NCBI RefSeq assembly: GCF_001704415.2
Contig: NC_030811.1
Location: 51,511,591-51,575,590, forward strand
Length of the DNA stretch: 64,000 nucleotides
Source: Capra hircus
Taxonomy: Eukaryota; Chordata; Mammalia; Artiodactyla; Bovidae
Direction of reading: 5' to 3'
The notes beneath the pieces are model-generated. The model searched no databases. It had not been told where the DNA came from and saw nothing but the letters and a program-made list of their open reading frames with translations. Both the position numbers and the translations under genes were made by a program. Shown here in pieces: positions 22,894 through 34,219 of this stretch (positions are counted from its first letter, which is position 1; each line of letters begins with the position of its first letter).

Positions 22894-23733
22894 ATGATAC
22901 TGACTAACAGAAAATTCTTAAAGATGGGAATACCATACCACCTGACCTGCCTTCTGAGAAACCTGTATGCAGGTCAAGAAGCAACAGTTAGAATTGGACA
23001 TGGAACAACAGACTGGTTCAAAATCAGGAAAGGAGTATGTCAAGGCTTGTATAATAAGCAAGGCTGCTTATTTAACTTCTATGCAGAGAACATCATGTGG
23101 AATGCCAGGCTAGATGAAGCACAAGCTGGAATCAAGATTGCCAGGAGAAACTTCAATAACCTCAGATACGCAGATGACACCACCTTTATGGCAGAAAGCA
23201 AAGAACTAAAGAGCCTCTTGTTGAAAGTGAAAGAGAAGAGTGAAACAGTGGCTTAAAGCTCAACATTCAGAAAGCTAAGATCATGGCATCTGGTCCCATC
23301 ACTTCATGGGAAATAGATGGGGAAACAGGGGAAACAGAGACTTTATTTTCTGAGCTCCAAAATCACTGCAGATGGTGACTGCAGCCATGAAATTAAAAGA
23401 TGCTTGCTCCTTGGAAGAAAAGCTATGACCAACCTAGACAGCATATTAAAAAGCAGAGACATTACTTTGACAACAAAGGTCCGTCTAGTCAAAGCTATGA
23501 TTTTTCCAGTAGTCAAGTATGGATGTGAGAGCTGGACTATAAAGAAAGCTGAGTGCCAAAGAATTGATGTTTTTGAACTGTGGTGTTGGAGAAGACTCTT
23601 GAGAATCCCTTGGACTGCAAGGAGATCCAACCAGTCCATCCTAAAGGAGATCAGTCCTGAATATTCATTGGAAGGACTGATGCTGAAGCTGAAATGCCAA
23701 TACTTTGGCCACCTGATGCTGGGAAAAGATTAA
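22894..23733 (+). pseudogene. BovB reverse transcriptase remnant
   Basis: Two separate open stretches (22894-23256, 120 codons, and 23317-23733, 138 codons) represent the RT C-terminal half. The first carries the catalytic YADD motif at residues 92-95 (bases 23167-23178) in the context NNLRYADDTT, which is intact as a motif. The second carries the conserved downstream part 'GCESWTIKKAE' and 'WTARRSNQSILKEIS'. Stop codons lie between and after them, and the endonuclease and RT fingers are missing. In the family this protein copies BovB RNA, and in ruminants SINE RNA, into the genome. This copy cannot do so. Confidence 0.9.
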
Positions 23734-23906
23734 AGGCAGGAGGAGAAGGGGACCACCAGAGGATGAGATGGTTGAATGGCATCACTGACTCAATGGACAT
23801 GAGTTTGAGTAAACTCCAGGAGTTGGTGATGGACAGGGAGGTCTGGCGTGCTGCAGTCCATGGGGTCACAAAGAGTCAGACACAACTGAGCAACTGAACT
23901 GAACAG
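22900..23906 (+). mobile_element. BovB (RTE) LINE, 5'-truncated 3' kilobase
   Basis: The element runs from the reverse-transcriptase thumb region to the 3' end, where it finishes in the ACTGA-type short repeat ('caactgaactgaac'). About the last third of a full BovB is present. The coding remnants are described separately. Its final 200 bases are the segment that ruminant BOV-A SINEs share. Confidence 0.93.
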
Positions 23907-24189
23907 AAGGCATAGACTTGGATAAAAGACTTGAAATGTTAATATATCTGTGTGAAAATATGGCTCAAGCTACCAACATGTCATTGCACATAACTTTTCA
24001 TAATATTTCTGTGAAAGTCAAAATGTACCTGTAATTGTGATCACAAATCACAACTAGCATTTTGTAAATGCAAACATCTTAATCTGAATGTACCCAACAA
24101 AATAGGTAGGATGGCCATGAGGCTCCCACTATAGGTTACTTGGCAAAAGGACTTCAGTGTGAATTCTCAAAAAGTTCTTCCTTTAGTTC

Positions 24190-24350
24190 TTTTCCCTGGC
24201 TGCATCTTAAAATCATATAGGGAGCTTTTAAAAAAATCTGAGAGCCCAGGACACACCATCAGAATCTTTTGGAAATAAGACCCAATAATCAATAGTTTTT
24301 TTTAAGCTCCCTAGGCAATTCTGGTGTGTGACCAAAACTGAGAACCACTA
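24190..24350. mobile_element. hAT-Charlie-type DNA transposon fragment, palindromic ends
   Basis: 'ctggctgcatcttaaaatca' near the left end and 'ctaggcaattctggtgtgtg...actgagaaccact' near the right end are roughly complementary, as in short non-autonomous hAT elements. Exact family not assigned. Confidence 0.5.
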
Positions 24351-24351
24351 C

Positions 24352-24545
24352 TTTGGGAAGTGCTTCTCAAATTTTAATATGCATAGAATCTTCTTAAATG
24401 CAGATTCTGACTCATTAGGTCTAGAGTGGGGCCTGAGATTCTGTACTTCCCAGGTGGTAGTGATGCTGCCAGCCCAAAGCCCACGCTGTGACAATGCCAT
24501 TAGATCTAAATCTTGTGCACCAGAGTATCTGGGGGAGCATCTGAT
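24352..24545 (+). mobile_element. MER5A-like hAT-Charlie element
   Basis: 'agtgcttctcaaattttaat' then 'gcagattctgactcattagg', 'gtggggcctgagattctgta' and 'caggtggtagtgatgctgcc' follow the MER5A consensus order closely. Lies next to another hAT-like fragment. Confidence 0.8.
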
Positions 24546-24549
24546 TTGA

Positions 24550-26559
24550 CAGTGGGGACTTGATTTCTCCAGATCTCCTCATCCTGGAGTACAAATGGAA
24601 TTATGTAACAACAACTCGAACTCCACTAGCTCTTGTTTAAACCAGTTCTTTTAGGTATATAGCACCCCTGTCCCCCTCCCATGAAAAGAGACCCAGTAAA
24701 TGTGTTCCTTGATAGTACTTGGGTAGGGGGGTGGTCTTAGGAAGGTCTTACATGGCCTCACAAATATTTTTTCCCCTTCTTTTGATTAGCTTTGTTTTCA
24801 CTGAGACCCTACTCCTTTCCTCCAATCAAAGGACCACAATTATTCCAATGGGAGCTACAGCCGGTAGACAATTCTAGGTGAAAGACACCACCCTGTCCTC
24901 AGAATCCCTTGTCCCAAACTACTCTGGACAGCTCCAGGGGTGAGGGCTGTTTTTCCATTAAAATGACTTCTTTCTCAGGAGGACCCCCATGGCCTACTGT
25001 GCATGTCTGAATCCTTGCTCATTTTCAAGTAGGAACCATGGACAAATCAAGTTTGTTTTTAGAAAGAACAGAACAGGTCCAGAAAAAAAAAGGAGTGCTG
25101 AGAGGAGATGAACCGTTTGTGGGAGGAGTTCATACTAAGGCGCACTATAGCCACAGTCTCCATAGCAACAGGAGCACTTATTGTGATTGCTGACCAATGG
25201 GCTATGCTCGGTTAGGAGGGCCACACTTCCTGGCAGTGTGTCGGTGTTGGGACTTTTGGATGTTCCACAGACTGGCTGTCTCATGCTAGAGTGGCCTTAG
25301 TTCCAGGGCAGTGGGTGGACGGGGTTTCTCATCAGTGAAGAATTCTGTGGTTAGAGAAGCAACTTTCCCTTCCTCTGTGATCATCCAACCTCTCTAAAAT
25401 CCCCTCTCATCATTTCTCCAAGTTATTTTTGCTCTCCTTGTGCTCCATTCCCATCTTACATGTGTATCATATATGTGTTTACACTCTGTTACTATTAAAC
25501 ACACAATTATCCTGTCCTTTACCAAATGCACATTTCTTTTAGTTATCTTAGGGGTGACTAGCCAGTCAAGTGACCCTAGTAATGATTTTAAATGCCTCCC
25601 TGCAACAATTTACAACCATTAAGAAATACTAGCATAGTGTCTCTTAACATTGTAGTATAAAATAGCAAATCCTGGGGAAATTCAATGAGGCCTAGATTTC
25701 CAAGCCCTCCTATAGACATTTATGCCAAATGGGGTCTATGACACTATATGGCTCATTCTTTTGCACATATTTCTATTGTTTCATAAGTAAAACTCTCTTG
25801 AATAAGTATCATCTGCTTTCCAAGCAGAATGGAAGTGCAAAGATCCCATAAAGTTTTGTCTTATGAAGCAAGTAGCTTGAGTGATACTACGTTTAATTAT
25901 TTTAGCATAGTTTAAGATGTAGGAAAGCAGAACCATACCTATTGCAAATCACCACCTCCACTACCACTGATGTGTGAAAACCCATGGTTTTCAAACATAC
26001 AAACCAAATTAATGCTAGACCCTTCATTTTACAAAATTTCTCTTAAATGTTGTGTTTCTAGGATGCACTCCCACCCAGGCAGCTTTCCAGCAGTTAACCT
26101 CCTGTGTACTGTGAAGCATGCATGCTTCTCATTCTGCACAAAACCTTTCTTAATCATGTAATCTGGATTTAAATGCTTTTCAAGGAGAAGAAAATTCCCA
26201 TGTTTTCACATTTGTAATCAGAGGTTAAAACAAGATTGAAAATCACTCTGAAGACAAAAAAATTTAGTCCTGGAGAGCAAACAATAACATACGATGTTTG
26301 TTAATGTTATAGTATCTCTGGCAGAGAGGCACAGCTGAGTGGCTCTCAGTTCAGGCTACAGCCAGGGCTTGCTTGAGCATACTGGTCCCACTCTTACTGG
26401 CATCTCCTGTAGAATGACAAGGTAGTTGCTAATCCTGTGGGGTGGACATCACCACTATCAGCTCACCCTTACTAGGACCTTCCCCAGACCAGGTAGACTC
26501 ACCCAGTCAGACCTAACTGGGTGTTCAACAAGGCATTTCTGGGCTAGAAAAGTCTTAGG
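24550..26559. other. Unique sequence, no gene seen
   Basis: About 2 kb with no nameable repeat. It includes the X-box/CCAAT pair at 25156-25198. Frames such as 25440-25622 and 25970-26161 show no protein family. Confidence 0.45.
25156..25198 (+). promoter_or_regulatory. RFX X-box with downstream CCAAT box
   Basis: GTCTCCATAGCAAC at 25156-25169 fits the RFX X-box pattern (GTNRCC, short spacer, RGYAAC) at nearly every position. A CCAAT box (CCAAT, 25194-25198) begins 24 bases after it. Paired X and CCAAT/Y elements are known in RFX-bound promoters. Here no transcript or CpG island is visible, so function is inference. Confidence 0.4.
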
Positions 26560-26695
26560 AAACCATGTATTTCAGTCCCTTTGTTTACTATGGATGAAAA
26601 GGCAAAGAACTTGCCCAGAATCACAACTGGAGGCTGGCGTTGAGACTACAGGCTTGAGTTCTTGGCTTCTAGTCTTAGACTCTCTCTCTTTCTGC
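26560..26695 (-). mobile_element. MIR-type SINE fragment, antisense
   Basis: 'tatggatgaaaaggcaaaga' then 'acttgcccagaatcacaact' and 'ggaggctggcgttgagacta' follow the antisense MIR core. The frame across 26426-26707 overlaps it and is not coding. Confidence 0.55.
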
Positions 26696-26808
26696 CTGTT
26701 ACCATAACTCTGCATCTCTTTACCTCTAAAACGGAGTGCTCCTTGTTAAACTGCTAGTTAACCTGTTCATTAATACTGACCATGGAAAACTCTGGGCCCT
26801 GAATTTCT

Positions 26809-27028
26809 GATGCAAAGAACTGACTCATTAGAAAGGACCCTGATGCTAGGAAATATTGAAGGCAGGAGGAGAAGGGGACAACAGAGGATGAGATGGTTGG
26901 ATGGCATCACCGACTCGATGGACATAAATTTGAGCAAGCTCTGGGGGTGGACAAGGAAGCCTGGAGTGCTGCAGTCCACGTGGCCATAAAGAGTTGGACA
27001 TGACTGAGGAACTGAACTGAACTGAACT
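26809..27028 (+). mobile_element. BovB LINE 3' end fragment
   Basis: It begins 'tgcaaagaactgactcatta' and includes 'aggcaggaggagaaggggac', 'gatgagatggttggatggca' and the terminal ACTGA repeat ('aactgaactgaactgaac'). Only the last 220 bases were retained. Confidence 0.92.
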
Positions 27029-28228
27029 TCTATAGCCATAGCTTGGGTTCATCAACTGGGAACACAACAAACCCCAGGCTTCCACAGACTCACCTGCGCC
27101 TGAACCCAGACCCCTGGACTCTTAGCTGGGGTCTCAGAGCTCCCTAATTCGCTCCCAGTATAAATCTTAACCTGATACTTTCAGCTTTTGCATTAACGCT
27201 GCCTTGATTTCCTCCAGGAACAAGCAATAGCTCATGGAGTGTTTTCTGTGGGCTCCACATAGTTCCAAATCACAGCCCGTGGCCAGGAGAGCTGCCAGCT
27301 CCCTCAACAAAATTGGGAACTTTGTGGACCCCACGAGAGGCCTTATTTATTACATCTCCCAGAGAAAGCAGACTGGGGCAATAATCGTCAAAGTAATATT
27401 TACCCCTTAATAACTGCCTATTTTTATATCAGTGTTAGAGGTTAATAGCAGTGTTATTTACTCCTCTGCCAAAAAGAACTGAAGGATGTGAAATGTGGCA
27501 GTCAATAAAGCTGAACAGTCAGATAAATAACATTCATATTATTTCCTGACAAATCCTTCTGCAACCCAGGGATATAAATAACCCTAAGAAAGCAGTTCCT
27601 GCATTACAAGTTTACTGATGTGTAAAATGTAATTTTAAAAAGAGCTGCAAACCCTAGAAGCATTGGATTCTGTAACTATATACTCCGATAGCACTCAGAA
27701 TGTATGCACACACACACGTGTGTGTGAGTCCTCTGGGAACACACATGCATTCTCCAACATACTTACCACCACGTATCCATGTGGATGGGGTGTCAGTGTG
27801 TGTAGTTATTGCCTCTCATTTCCTCTCTGCTTCTGTGATATGCACTCTTCTGCTTTTTTCCTCCCTCACTGGTGGCTTTTTCTTAAACTCCTGCTCTTAC
27901 GCTCTTCATTTGGAGCACACCGGAGCTCTGTCCTATTCCCAGGTTTTCTGCTCTGGCATCTTCCTAGGTGATCCTATCCATTCTCATGGCTGACACAGAA
28001 ATGTGTATCTCTAGCGCTCAGTCTCCTGGGGCTCTAACTCCAATGTTAACAGGCTCCTTGACATTTCCACCTGAAAGTATAGTAGACATCTTGGCCATGG
28101 TAGGGTCATAGTGTAGCACTCATTTCCACCCCCGAACTGCTCCCTATGCCCCTACTTTCTACTGTCTTCCCCACAGCAAATGCTACCACTTCCCATGCAG
28201 TTATTCAATTTAAAAACCAAGCACCTAT
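27029..28228. other. Unique sequence, candidate conserved stretch
   Basis: No gene or nameable repeat. The part from about 27330 to 27620 is A/T-balanced and repeat-free, with a MEF2-like site ('ctatttttatatc' near 27418). A short self-complementary ACACACACGTGTGTGTG lies at 27709-27725. Confidence 0.4.
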
Positions 28229-28624
28229 CACCAATACAGTATACTAACACATATATATGGAATTTAGAAAGATGGCAATGACGATCCTGTATGCAAGACA
28301 GCAAAAAAGACACAGATGTGTATAACGGACTTTTGGACTCAGAGGGAGAGGGAGAGGGTGGGATGATTTGGGAGAATGGCATTCTAACATGTATACTATC
28401 ATGTAAGAATCGAATCGCCAGTCTATGTCTGACGCAGGATACAGCATGCTTGGGGCTGGTGCATGGGGATGACCCAGAGAGATGTTATGGGGAGGGAGGT
28501 GAGAGGGGGGTTCATGTTTGGGAACGCATGTAAGAATTAAATATTTTAAAATTTAAAAAATAAAAATAAAAAAAATAAAACTTTCAACTCTCAGGGAAAT
28601 TAAAAAAAAAAAACAAACAACAAA
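28229..28624 (+). mobile_element. Young LINE-1 3' end, 5'-truncated
   Basis: The ORF2/3'-UTR junction of bovid LINE-1 ('caccaatacagtatactaac') is followed by the G-rich 3' UTR ('gagggagagggagagggtgg', 'tgcttggggctggtgcatgg', 'gggaacgcatgtaagaatta') and two A-rich tracts. The flanks carry an approximate target-site duplication: AAAAACCAAGCA at 28212-28223 and the same with one extra C at 28625-28637. Frames in this region are non-coding. Confidence 0.9.
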
Positions 28625-28734
28625 AAAAACCCAAGCATCTTTTTAATCTCTCTGATATTCACCTGTGTGTAATTCACAAACAAGTTCTATAAATTTTTCC
28701 TTCAAAATACATCAGGAGTTACATCCATCCATCT

Positions 28735-29317
28735 GTCTTCTTTCTGTCTTCACTACTCTTCCCCAGTCTACATGTACCATTTTTCTGACTGCTTTCCCAG
28801 ATTCTACTCTAGCCCCCTCTCATTCATTCTACTCTCAGCATAGTAAGCTTTTAAAATATGAATTCAAATATCTTTCTTTGGCCTGTAGGCCCTGTGTGAC
28901 CTGACCCTGCTCCTCCCTCCCCTCCTTTCCTGCCCATCTCCCCTTCTTCTTTGTCCTCCAGCCACACTGTGCATGTCTTCAATCCTCCAGCAGATCAGGC
29001 AACTTCCTTCTGCCTGGGGTACACTGGAGCTGGTGTTCCTATACTGGCTACCTCTTGTCAGTTCATGAGCAGGTCCTCTCTGGTGGCTGACCATCTAGTC
29101 TGAATAGATGCACCAACACCCATGTCACAACATTCATATCATCATTACTGTTTTTTTAATAACATCTATTATTTCTTGAAATTATGTTGTTCCTAGATTT
29201 GCTTACATGTTCATTAGTTATCTCTACCAGAATAAAACCCTCATAAAAGCAGGACCCTTGTTTGTCATCTTCACCGCTGTATGTCCAGTGCCTGGGGAAC
29301 AGCCAAACACAGAGAAG
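28735..29317 (+). mobile_element. L2 LINE, long 3' portion
   Basis: The order 'ctgtaggccctgtgtgacct', 'cctccagccacactgtgcat', 'tctgcctggggtacactgga', 'agcaggacccttgtttgtca' and 'atgtccagtgcctggggaac' follows L2 over about 580 bases, one of the longest L2 copies in the window. Confidence 0.8.
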
Positions 29318-29318
29318 G

Positions 29319-29413
29319 TACTAATGTCCGAGGACTAATGTCCATATTAATGTCTGTACTAATGTCCAAGGGCTAACGTCTGTACTAATGTCTGTACTAG
29401 TGTCCGAAGACTG
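29319..29413 (+). repeat. Degenerate 12-14-bp minisatellite
   Basis: Seven consecutive units of ACTAATGTC followed by CGAGG, CAT, TGT, CAAGG and similar endings. The unit length alternates between 14 and 12 bases, and the last unit is cut short. The array begins where the L2 tail should end, between the L2 and an LTR. Confidence 0.85.
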
Positions 29414-29414
29414 C

Positions 29415-29771
29415 CATATAAAATGTACAACAGATCTAAATAAAAGAAATTAATTTTCTCAGGTATCTGGAGGCTCTAGATCAGGGTGTTGACAAGGTTG
29501 GTTTCTTCTGGGTTTCTCTCCTTGTCTTATAGATGACCACCATCTCCTTATGTCTTCACATGGTCTTCCCTTTGTATATGTTTGTGTCCAAATGTCCTCC
29601 TTCTTATAAGGACACCAATCATATTGGATTAGGGGCCACCCAAATGACTTTATTTGAACTTAATTACCTCTTCCAAGGCTCTATCTCGAAATAGAGTAAT
29701 ATTCTGAGGTACTGGGGGTTAGGACCTCAATATATAAATTTTGGGTAGGGACACAATTCAGTCCATAACAG
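29415..29771 (-). mobile_element. MaLR-type (MLT1-like) LTR, antisense
   Basis: 'cttatgtcttcacatggtct', 'ccttcttataaggacaccaa', 'ttggattaggggccacccaa' and 'gacacaattcagtccataac' are the complement of the MLT1-type LTR ending at its TGT-start. These LTRs belong to ancient ERVL-MaLR retrotransposons. No internal coding sequence is attached. Confidence 0.75.
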
Positions 29772-29794
29772 CATCTAATAAAAAATAACAGTGA

Positions 29795-30020
29795 TCATCA
29801 TGAAAGCTAATATTATTGAGACATTATATACTAGGTGTTGTTTTTAAGTACTTTCCTGGTATTATTTTAATCTTCACTATTAAGATTTAAGAATATTACC
29901 AATCAGTTCCATTTTCCAGATGAGGAAACTGAGACACAAAGAAATTAGATGACCCACTGGAGGTCACAGGTTATAAGTGGTGGTAACTGATTCTGGGACC
30001 TGTGTCCTTTTCAACTGCCC
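29795..30020 (-). mobile_element. MIR SINE, antisense
   Basis: 'ccattttccagatgaggaaa', 'ctgagacacaaagaaattag' and 'aggtcacaggttataagtgg' with the expected 'aagtactttcctggtattat' on the left give a nearly complete antisense MIR. Confidence 0.8.
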
Positions 30021-30753
30021 TACACTGCTCCCCTGTGTTTATAAAGCTCTATTGAACGAACCGGTGAAGAGGAAGCAGGCATGGCAAACAGTGAGCTGTA
30101 AGTGCACAGACACCAAAGGCAGCACTTTAGCCAGGAATACTTATTTATATCTTAGGCTACTAAAAGTGATTTGAAGTAAAATATCTTAATGAATCTATAC
30201 AATATCACTAGTAAAATAGAAATTAAGATCAGAGAATCAGGAGGAAGAAAAGGAAGAAAGAAACTTAAAATCATGAAGACAAAGAGAGTTATTGAGATTA
30301 AATGTCAGTTGTTTTTGAGCTTCCTTAGTTCATTCCAAGAAAGCCTACCAACCCCCTAGAGAGATAAAAATTATCCTGTAGCTAAATTCTAAATACATGT
30401 TTCATGTAAACTCTTACATGATAGCCATATTTAAGTGACAGAAAATGGTTTTTCATCAAACTCAGGAAAAAGAACAGTTGGATTTTACTTTATAACGTGC
30501 TCCATTTGCAATATCCTGAAAGGATCCACATAATTTTTCTGCCCATCAATGACAATTCTGTGACCTCATTCATTCTCAGTTTTTACTAATCCATTATGAG
30601 TTAGGCCCAGCAATTCCACAGAGCCCTCACTGACTTTCCTACCAATTAGGTGGAAGAGCTTGGCTGCATCTCCAGCAGAAAGTCTCAGAGGGCATTTATC
30701 TTGGTGCTGAAATGCTAACCACAGGGAAAGTCCCCATTTCAAAGAGAAGGGCT
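30021..30753. other. Unassigned unique sequence
   Basis: No gene or nameable repeat is seen. Confidence 0.4.
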
Positions 30754-30833
30754 TCTGCTGCTGCTGCTGCTGCTAAGTCGCTTCAGTCATGTCAGACTCT
30801 GTGCGACCCCATAGATGGCAGCCCACCAGGCTG
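30754..30833 (-). mobile_element. BOV-A2 SINE 3' fragment, antisense
   Basis: A (CTG)n run followed by 'aagtcgcttcagtcatgtca' and 'atagatggcagcccaccagg', the start of antisense BOV-A2, cut off after 80 bases. Confidence 0.85.
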
Positions 30834-30999
30834 GGTGTATGCAAAGGGATGAACGCTTTTCTTTTTTAAAATAAAGTGGAAGTAGAGTATTGGGAAGGCC
30901 AGGGAAATTTGCTTCTCCTTTAAAATCGGTTCCCCCAAGAAATAAGTCAGATACAACTTCCAGCAGCAAATCAGAATTTGACAACGGACGTTGCCTATA

Positions 31000-31062
31000 A
31001 AACCTCCTGCATAGGGCCTGGCACTTAGTAAGTAGCACTCAATATGTATTCATTATTGTATT
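31000..31062 (+). repeat. MIR/L2-like 3' tail
   Basis: 'agggcctggcacttagtaag' and 'tagcactcaatatgtattca' resemble the shared 3' segment of MIR and L2. Too short to assign. Confidence 0.45.
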
Positions 31063-32255
31063 AGTGGCTTAAGAGAAGTGCTAGGAACTCTTTGGGCATT
31101 TTGATAATGTGTTCTCCCTAGTATTTTTAGTAATATTGACACACATACATGGTCATGGGGGGAGAAGAGAGAGGAGTGAAGGTGGGGTGGTTATGGAGAT
31201 CTGATGGCTCCTCCTCTCTCTTTTAGGACTTGGAGTCCCTAAAAATCAGGGCAGACAGAAAGATGAAGCAGGTTAGGGAAAGAGGGGGAGGAAAACACAA
31301 AGACTGGTATGAGCAGGCTGACTTGGAGATTGACTCGTTGTAAATATCAGTCTTTAAAAAACAAATACCACTGAAGAATGATGTTTGTGGTGTGGCAGTA
31401 TCCCATTCTGGAAATTTCAGGCAACTATGTTGGCATCGTGTAGCACATCATCATTGTCTCTTCTGCCTATTTCTGAGAATAAAAAGACTTGGCTGAAAAA
31501 GCTCCTCACATCTCCATCAGTTTGTAATCAGTGAATACAGTAAGTGCAGGGGGTTGATGACTGTTTGCAGAGTATGTAATTTTATATATCTTGTGGGAGA
31601 GGTTGAGAGGATTCTGTTTAAAAAGGCTGCCCTAATAAATGATTTACCAGGGCAGCCAGAGATCAAAGAAATTGCTCAGAAATTACATCTCAGGGCACCT
31701 AAAATTGTAAGTTTATGGAAGTCCTCAGAACCCCAAACCTTTTATGACTTTTATATTAGCTAACCACTAAATTTTCAAAGCAGTGTGACTGCCATGGGTT
31801 TTAATGAGAGCTGCATGCTCAACCCCTCCTTCCTTTAACAAATATAAGGGTGATGCTGCCGAGAGATATTTTGAAAACATGGCAAGTGTCATGGAAGATC
31901 TACCAGGAAGCAAGACCCAGGCTGGAGAGCAGAAATGTTAAATTCTGACAGGAAAAAAATCGACTCCAAATGAATCCCACAAACCTTGCAAGAAGATAAC
32001 AGGAATGCCACCTTGGATGCATCTCTTAGCTGGAGTCTGCATGTAGGAGTGCCATCAAGGAGGCTGTCACTCCGAAGATTGGAAACTGAATTTAGTCAGG
32101 CTGGGCACTGGTTGCTCCTGCCCACTGTTTGGCAATTAGAAAAGTTCCCCCAGCACCCTCAGGACTTCAGAGAGCTTCCCCAGAGTTAACCGGTGTCCCC
32201 TGTCCCAGACAAGCCATAGTCCAGTCTGACAATGAAGAACCAAAAATAGGTTGCC
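31063..32255. other. Unassigned unique sequence
   Basis: No gene or nameable repeat is seen. The frames at 31554-31763 and 31986-32189 show no protein family character. Confidence 0.4.
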
Positions 32256-32395
32256 TAGTGGTTCTCAAAGTGGGTTCCAGGGACCCTTTGGAAGGTGGTC
32301 CCTGAGACCCTTCCAAATGGTATGTAAGGTCAAAACTATTTTCATAATAATACTGAGATACTGTTTTTTTCATTTTCATTCTCACATGAGTGACC
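32256..32395 (+). mobile_element. hAT-Charlie-type DNA transposon fragment
   Basis: 'agtggttctcaaagtgggtt' followed by 'gaccctttggaaggtggtcc' and 'aaaactattttcataataat' is a familiar pattern of ancient non-autonomous hAT elements. Family within hAT not assigned. Confidence 0.6.
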
Positions 32396-32816
32396 ACCAA
32401 TAGGACTGAAGGAAGAACTACTCAGCTGAACACTGTTCAGATATTTAGAATCATGAGCAAGTAAAATGATTTTTTTAAATCCCTAAGTTTTGAGGTGGCT
32501 TGGTTTGCAGCCAGAGATAATTGGAATAGGCATGTCTGAGATGCATACTGATGCTGGTAGTATTGGTGACATTGACTGGGGATCACTAACTTTTCCAACC
32601 ACATAGAGACTGAGTCTGGGTGTCACTAGGGAAGATGGGTAACGGGGTTATTCACAGGGACAGCGATCAGAATGGCTGATTTCCTGACATGTTCAGAAAT
32701 CAAAAAGTGAATCGCTAAGCTCAGTCATGGTTTCCCCTTCATGGACAGAGATAAAGGTGGCTACTGACACATGAAGGAGATTTCTTCTGATGAATAAGTT
32801 TGAGGAAATTCATAGC

Positions 32817-32902
32817 AATGATGATGAAAAGGATGGTATGAAAAGATGGTGATGATGATAAGGATGATAAAGGTAATGGTGGTGATGGTAATGATGATTG
32901 TA
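32817..32902. repeat. Degenerate GAT/GGT microsatellite
   Basis: Irregular GATGAT and GGTGATGGT runs with AAGGAT interruptions. Its complement produces the serine-rich frame at 32739-33032 (-), which is therefore not a gene. Confidence 0.85.
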
Positions 32903-32984
32903 TAGTGAAGATGGAACATGGTCTTGGGACTCCAGTCCTGAAATAAGAGAAATGACTCCTGAGGACAACATATTGTGATGGGAA

Positions 32985-33185
32985 GGGTGCAGACTTTAGT
33001 GTCAGAAAACCTGGTCCATGTCCTGGCTTCACAGTCTTGGAGAAGTCATGCCTCCTACCTGAAGTTCAGTTTCCTAACTGCAAAAATGTGAAGAACTGTA
33101 TTCACAGCTCTTCCCCCTGACAAAGTTTTCATGAGGGTCAAGTGAGAGTACATGAAAGTGCTCTATAAACTGTAAACTACTATGC
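32985..33185 (+). mobile_element. MIR SINE
   Basis: Order 'gtgcagactttagtgtcaga', 'ggagaagtcatgcctcctac', 'cagtttcctaactgcaaaaa' and 'catgaaagtgctctataaac' fits sense MIR through to its 3' part. Confidence 0.7.
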
Positions 33186-33547
33186 AAAAAGGAAGAATAT
33201 GAAGATAAGAAATAAGAGATTGTTGCTGAAAGGAATCTTCCCTATACTTAAGCAGTTCTAAGAAAACATAAGATGATTAAAGGACTTTCTGCAGGAAATT
33301 TTTAAGTTTGCTTATAGAAGTTACTGAGCTTGCTGCCCCACATGACAGCCAGCCAGGGAAAGATGATGTGGCTTTGAAAATAAATACAGGTTCCACATTT
33401 CCCGAGTTCTAGAGAATGTAGCATTTTCTATTCTATTTCCCAGCATTACATATAAGCCAGCCAGTACTTCCTAGATGTTCAGCACTGTGCTAGAAATTGG
33501 GAATAAGAGCTGAGGAAGAAAACTAGCTCCTTCCTTCCTGGCCTGCT

Positions 33548-34040
33548 TGTCGTAGGTAGAATGGTGGCCCCTTAAGATGTCCTAATACCTAGAACCTGGG
33601 AATATGTTAGTCTGTGTGGCAAAGGGAATTATGGTTGTTAATTAGCTGACCTTAGGGTGGGGAGATTATCCTGGGTTATCCAGGCAGGCCTCAGTGGAAT
33701 TATAAGCATCTTTAAAAGTGCAAAGAGGGAGGCCTGAAAGGGAGAAGCAGAGAGTTGTCCATGTGAGAAGGACTCAGCCTAGTGTTGCTGACTTTGAGAA
33801 GATAGAGGAGAGAGCCATAAGGCAGGAAATGTGAGCAGCCTCCAGAAGCTGGAAAAAGCAAGGGAACAGACTCTACCCCAGAGCCTCTAGAAGAAACAAG
33901 ATTCTACAAACACCTTGGTTTTAGCCCAGTGAGACCCATCTCTTACTCCTGATCTCCAGAACCCTAAGATAATAATTTTTTATTGTTAAAGCCCCTACTT
34001 TTGTGATAAGTTGTTACAGCAGCAATGGAAAACTAAGATA
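33548..34040 (+). mobile_element. MaLR-type (MLT1-like) LTR
   Basis: Starts TGTCGTAGG and ends 'aactaagata'. Within it, 'gtagaatggtggccccttaa', 'gatgtcctaatacctagaac', 'ggaattataagcatctttaa', 'tctccagaaccctaagataa' and 'aaagcccctacttttgtgat' follow the MLT1-type layout over about 490 bases. It is a solo LTR with no internal region. Confidence 0.7.
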
Positions 34041-34219
34041 TTGCCCCACAGTCTCTGAAGCAAGGCACCTTTATGGGAAGAATTTTAGTTCCATCTGTCA
34101 TGGTAAGTTCAAAGATCTAAACCAGTGGGCAACAAGTAAGTTCTGCTAATTTCCCCATTTTTGAAGCTACAGTTATATGTATACACAGGAAGTAGTGTCA
34201 GTACCAATGGCCAAGCTGT

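Noticed and set aside
29319..29413. CRISPR-like array
   Set aside because: Units are directly abutting, degenerate and 12-14 bases long, with no spacers. The genome is mammalian. It is a minisatellite.
30754..30774. CTG triplet repeat as an independent microsatellite locus
   Set aside because: The CTG run is a normal part of the BOV-A2 SINE end, also seen at 16347.
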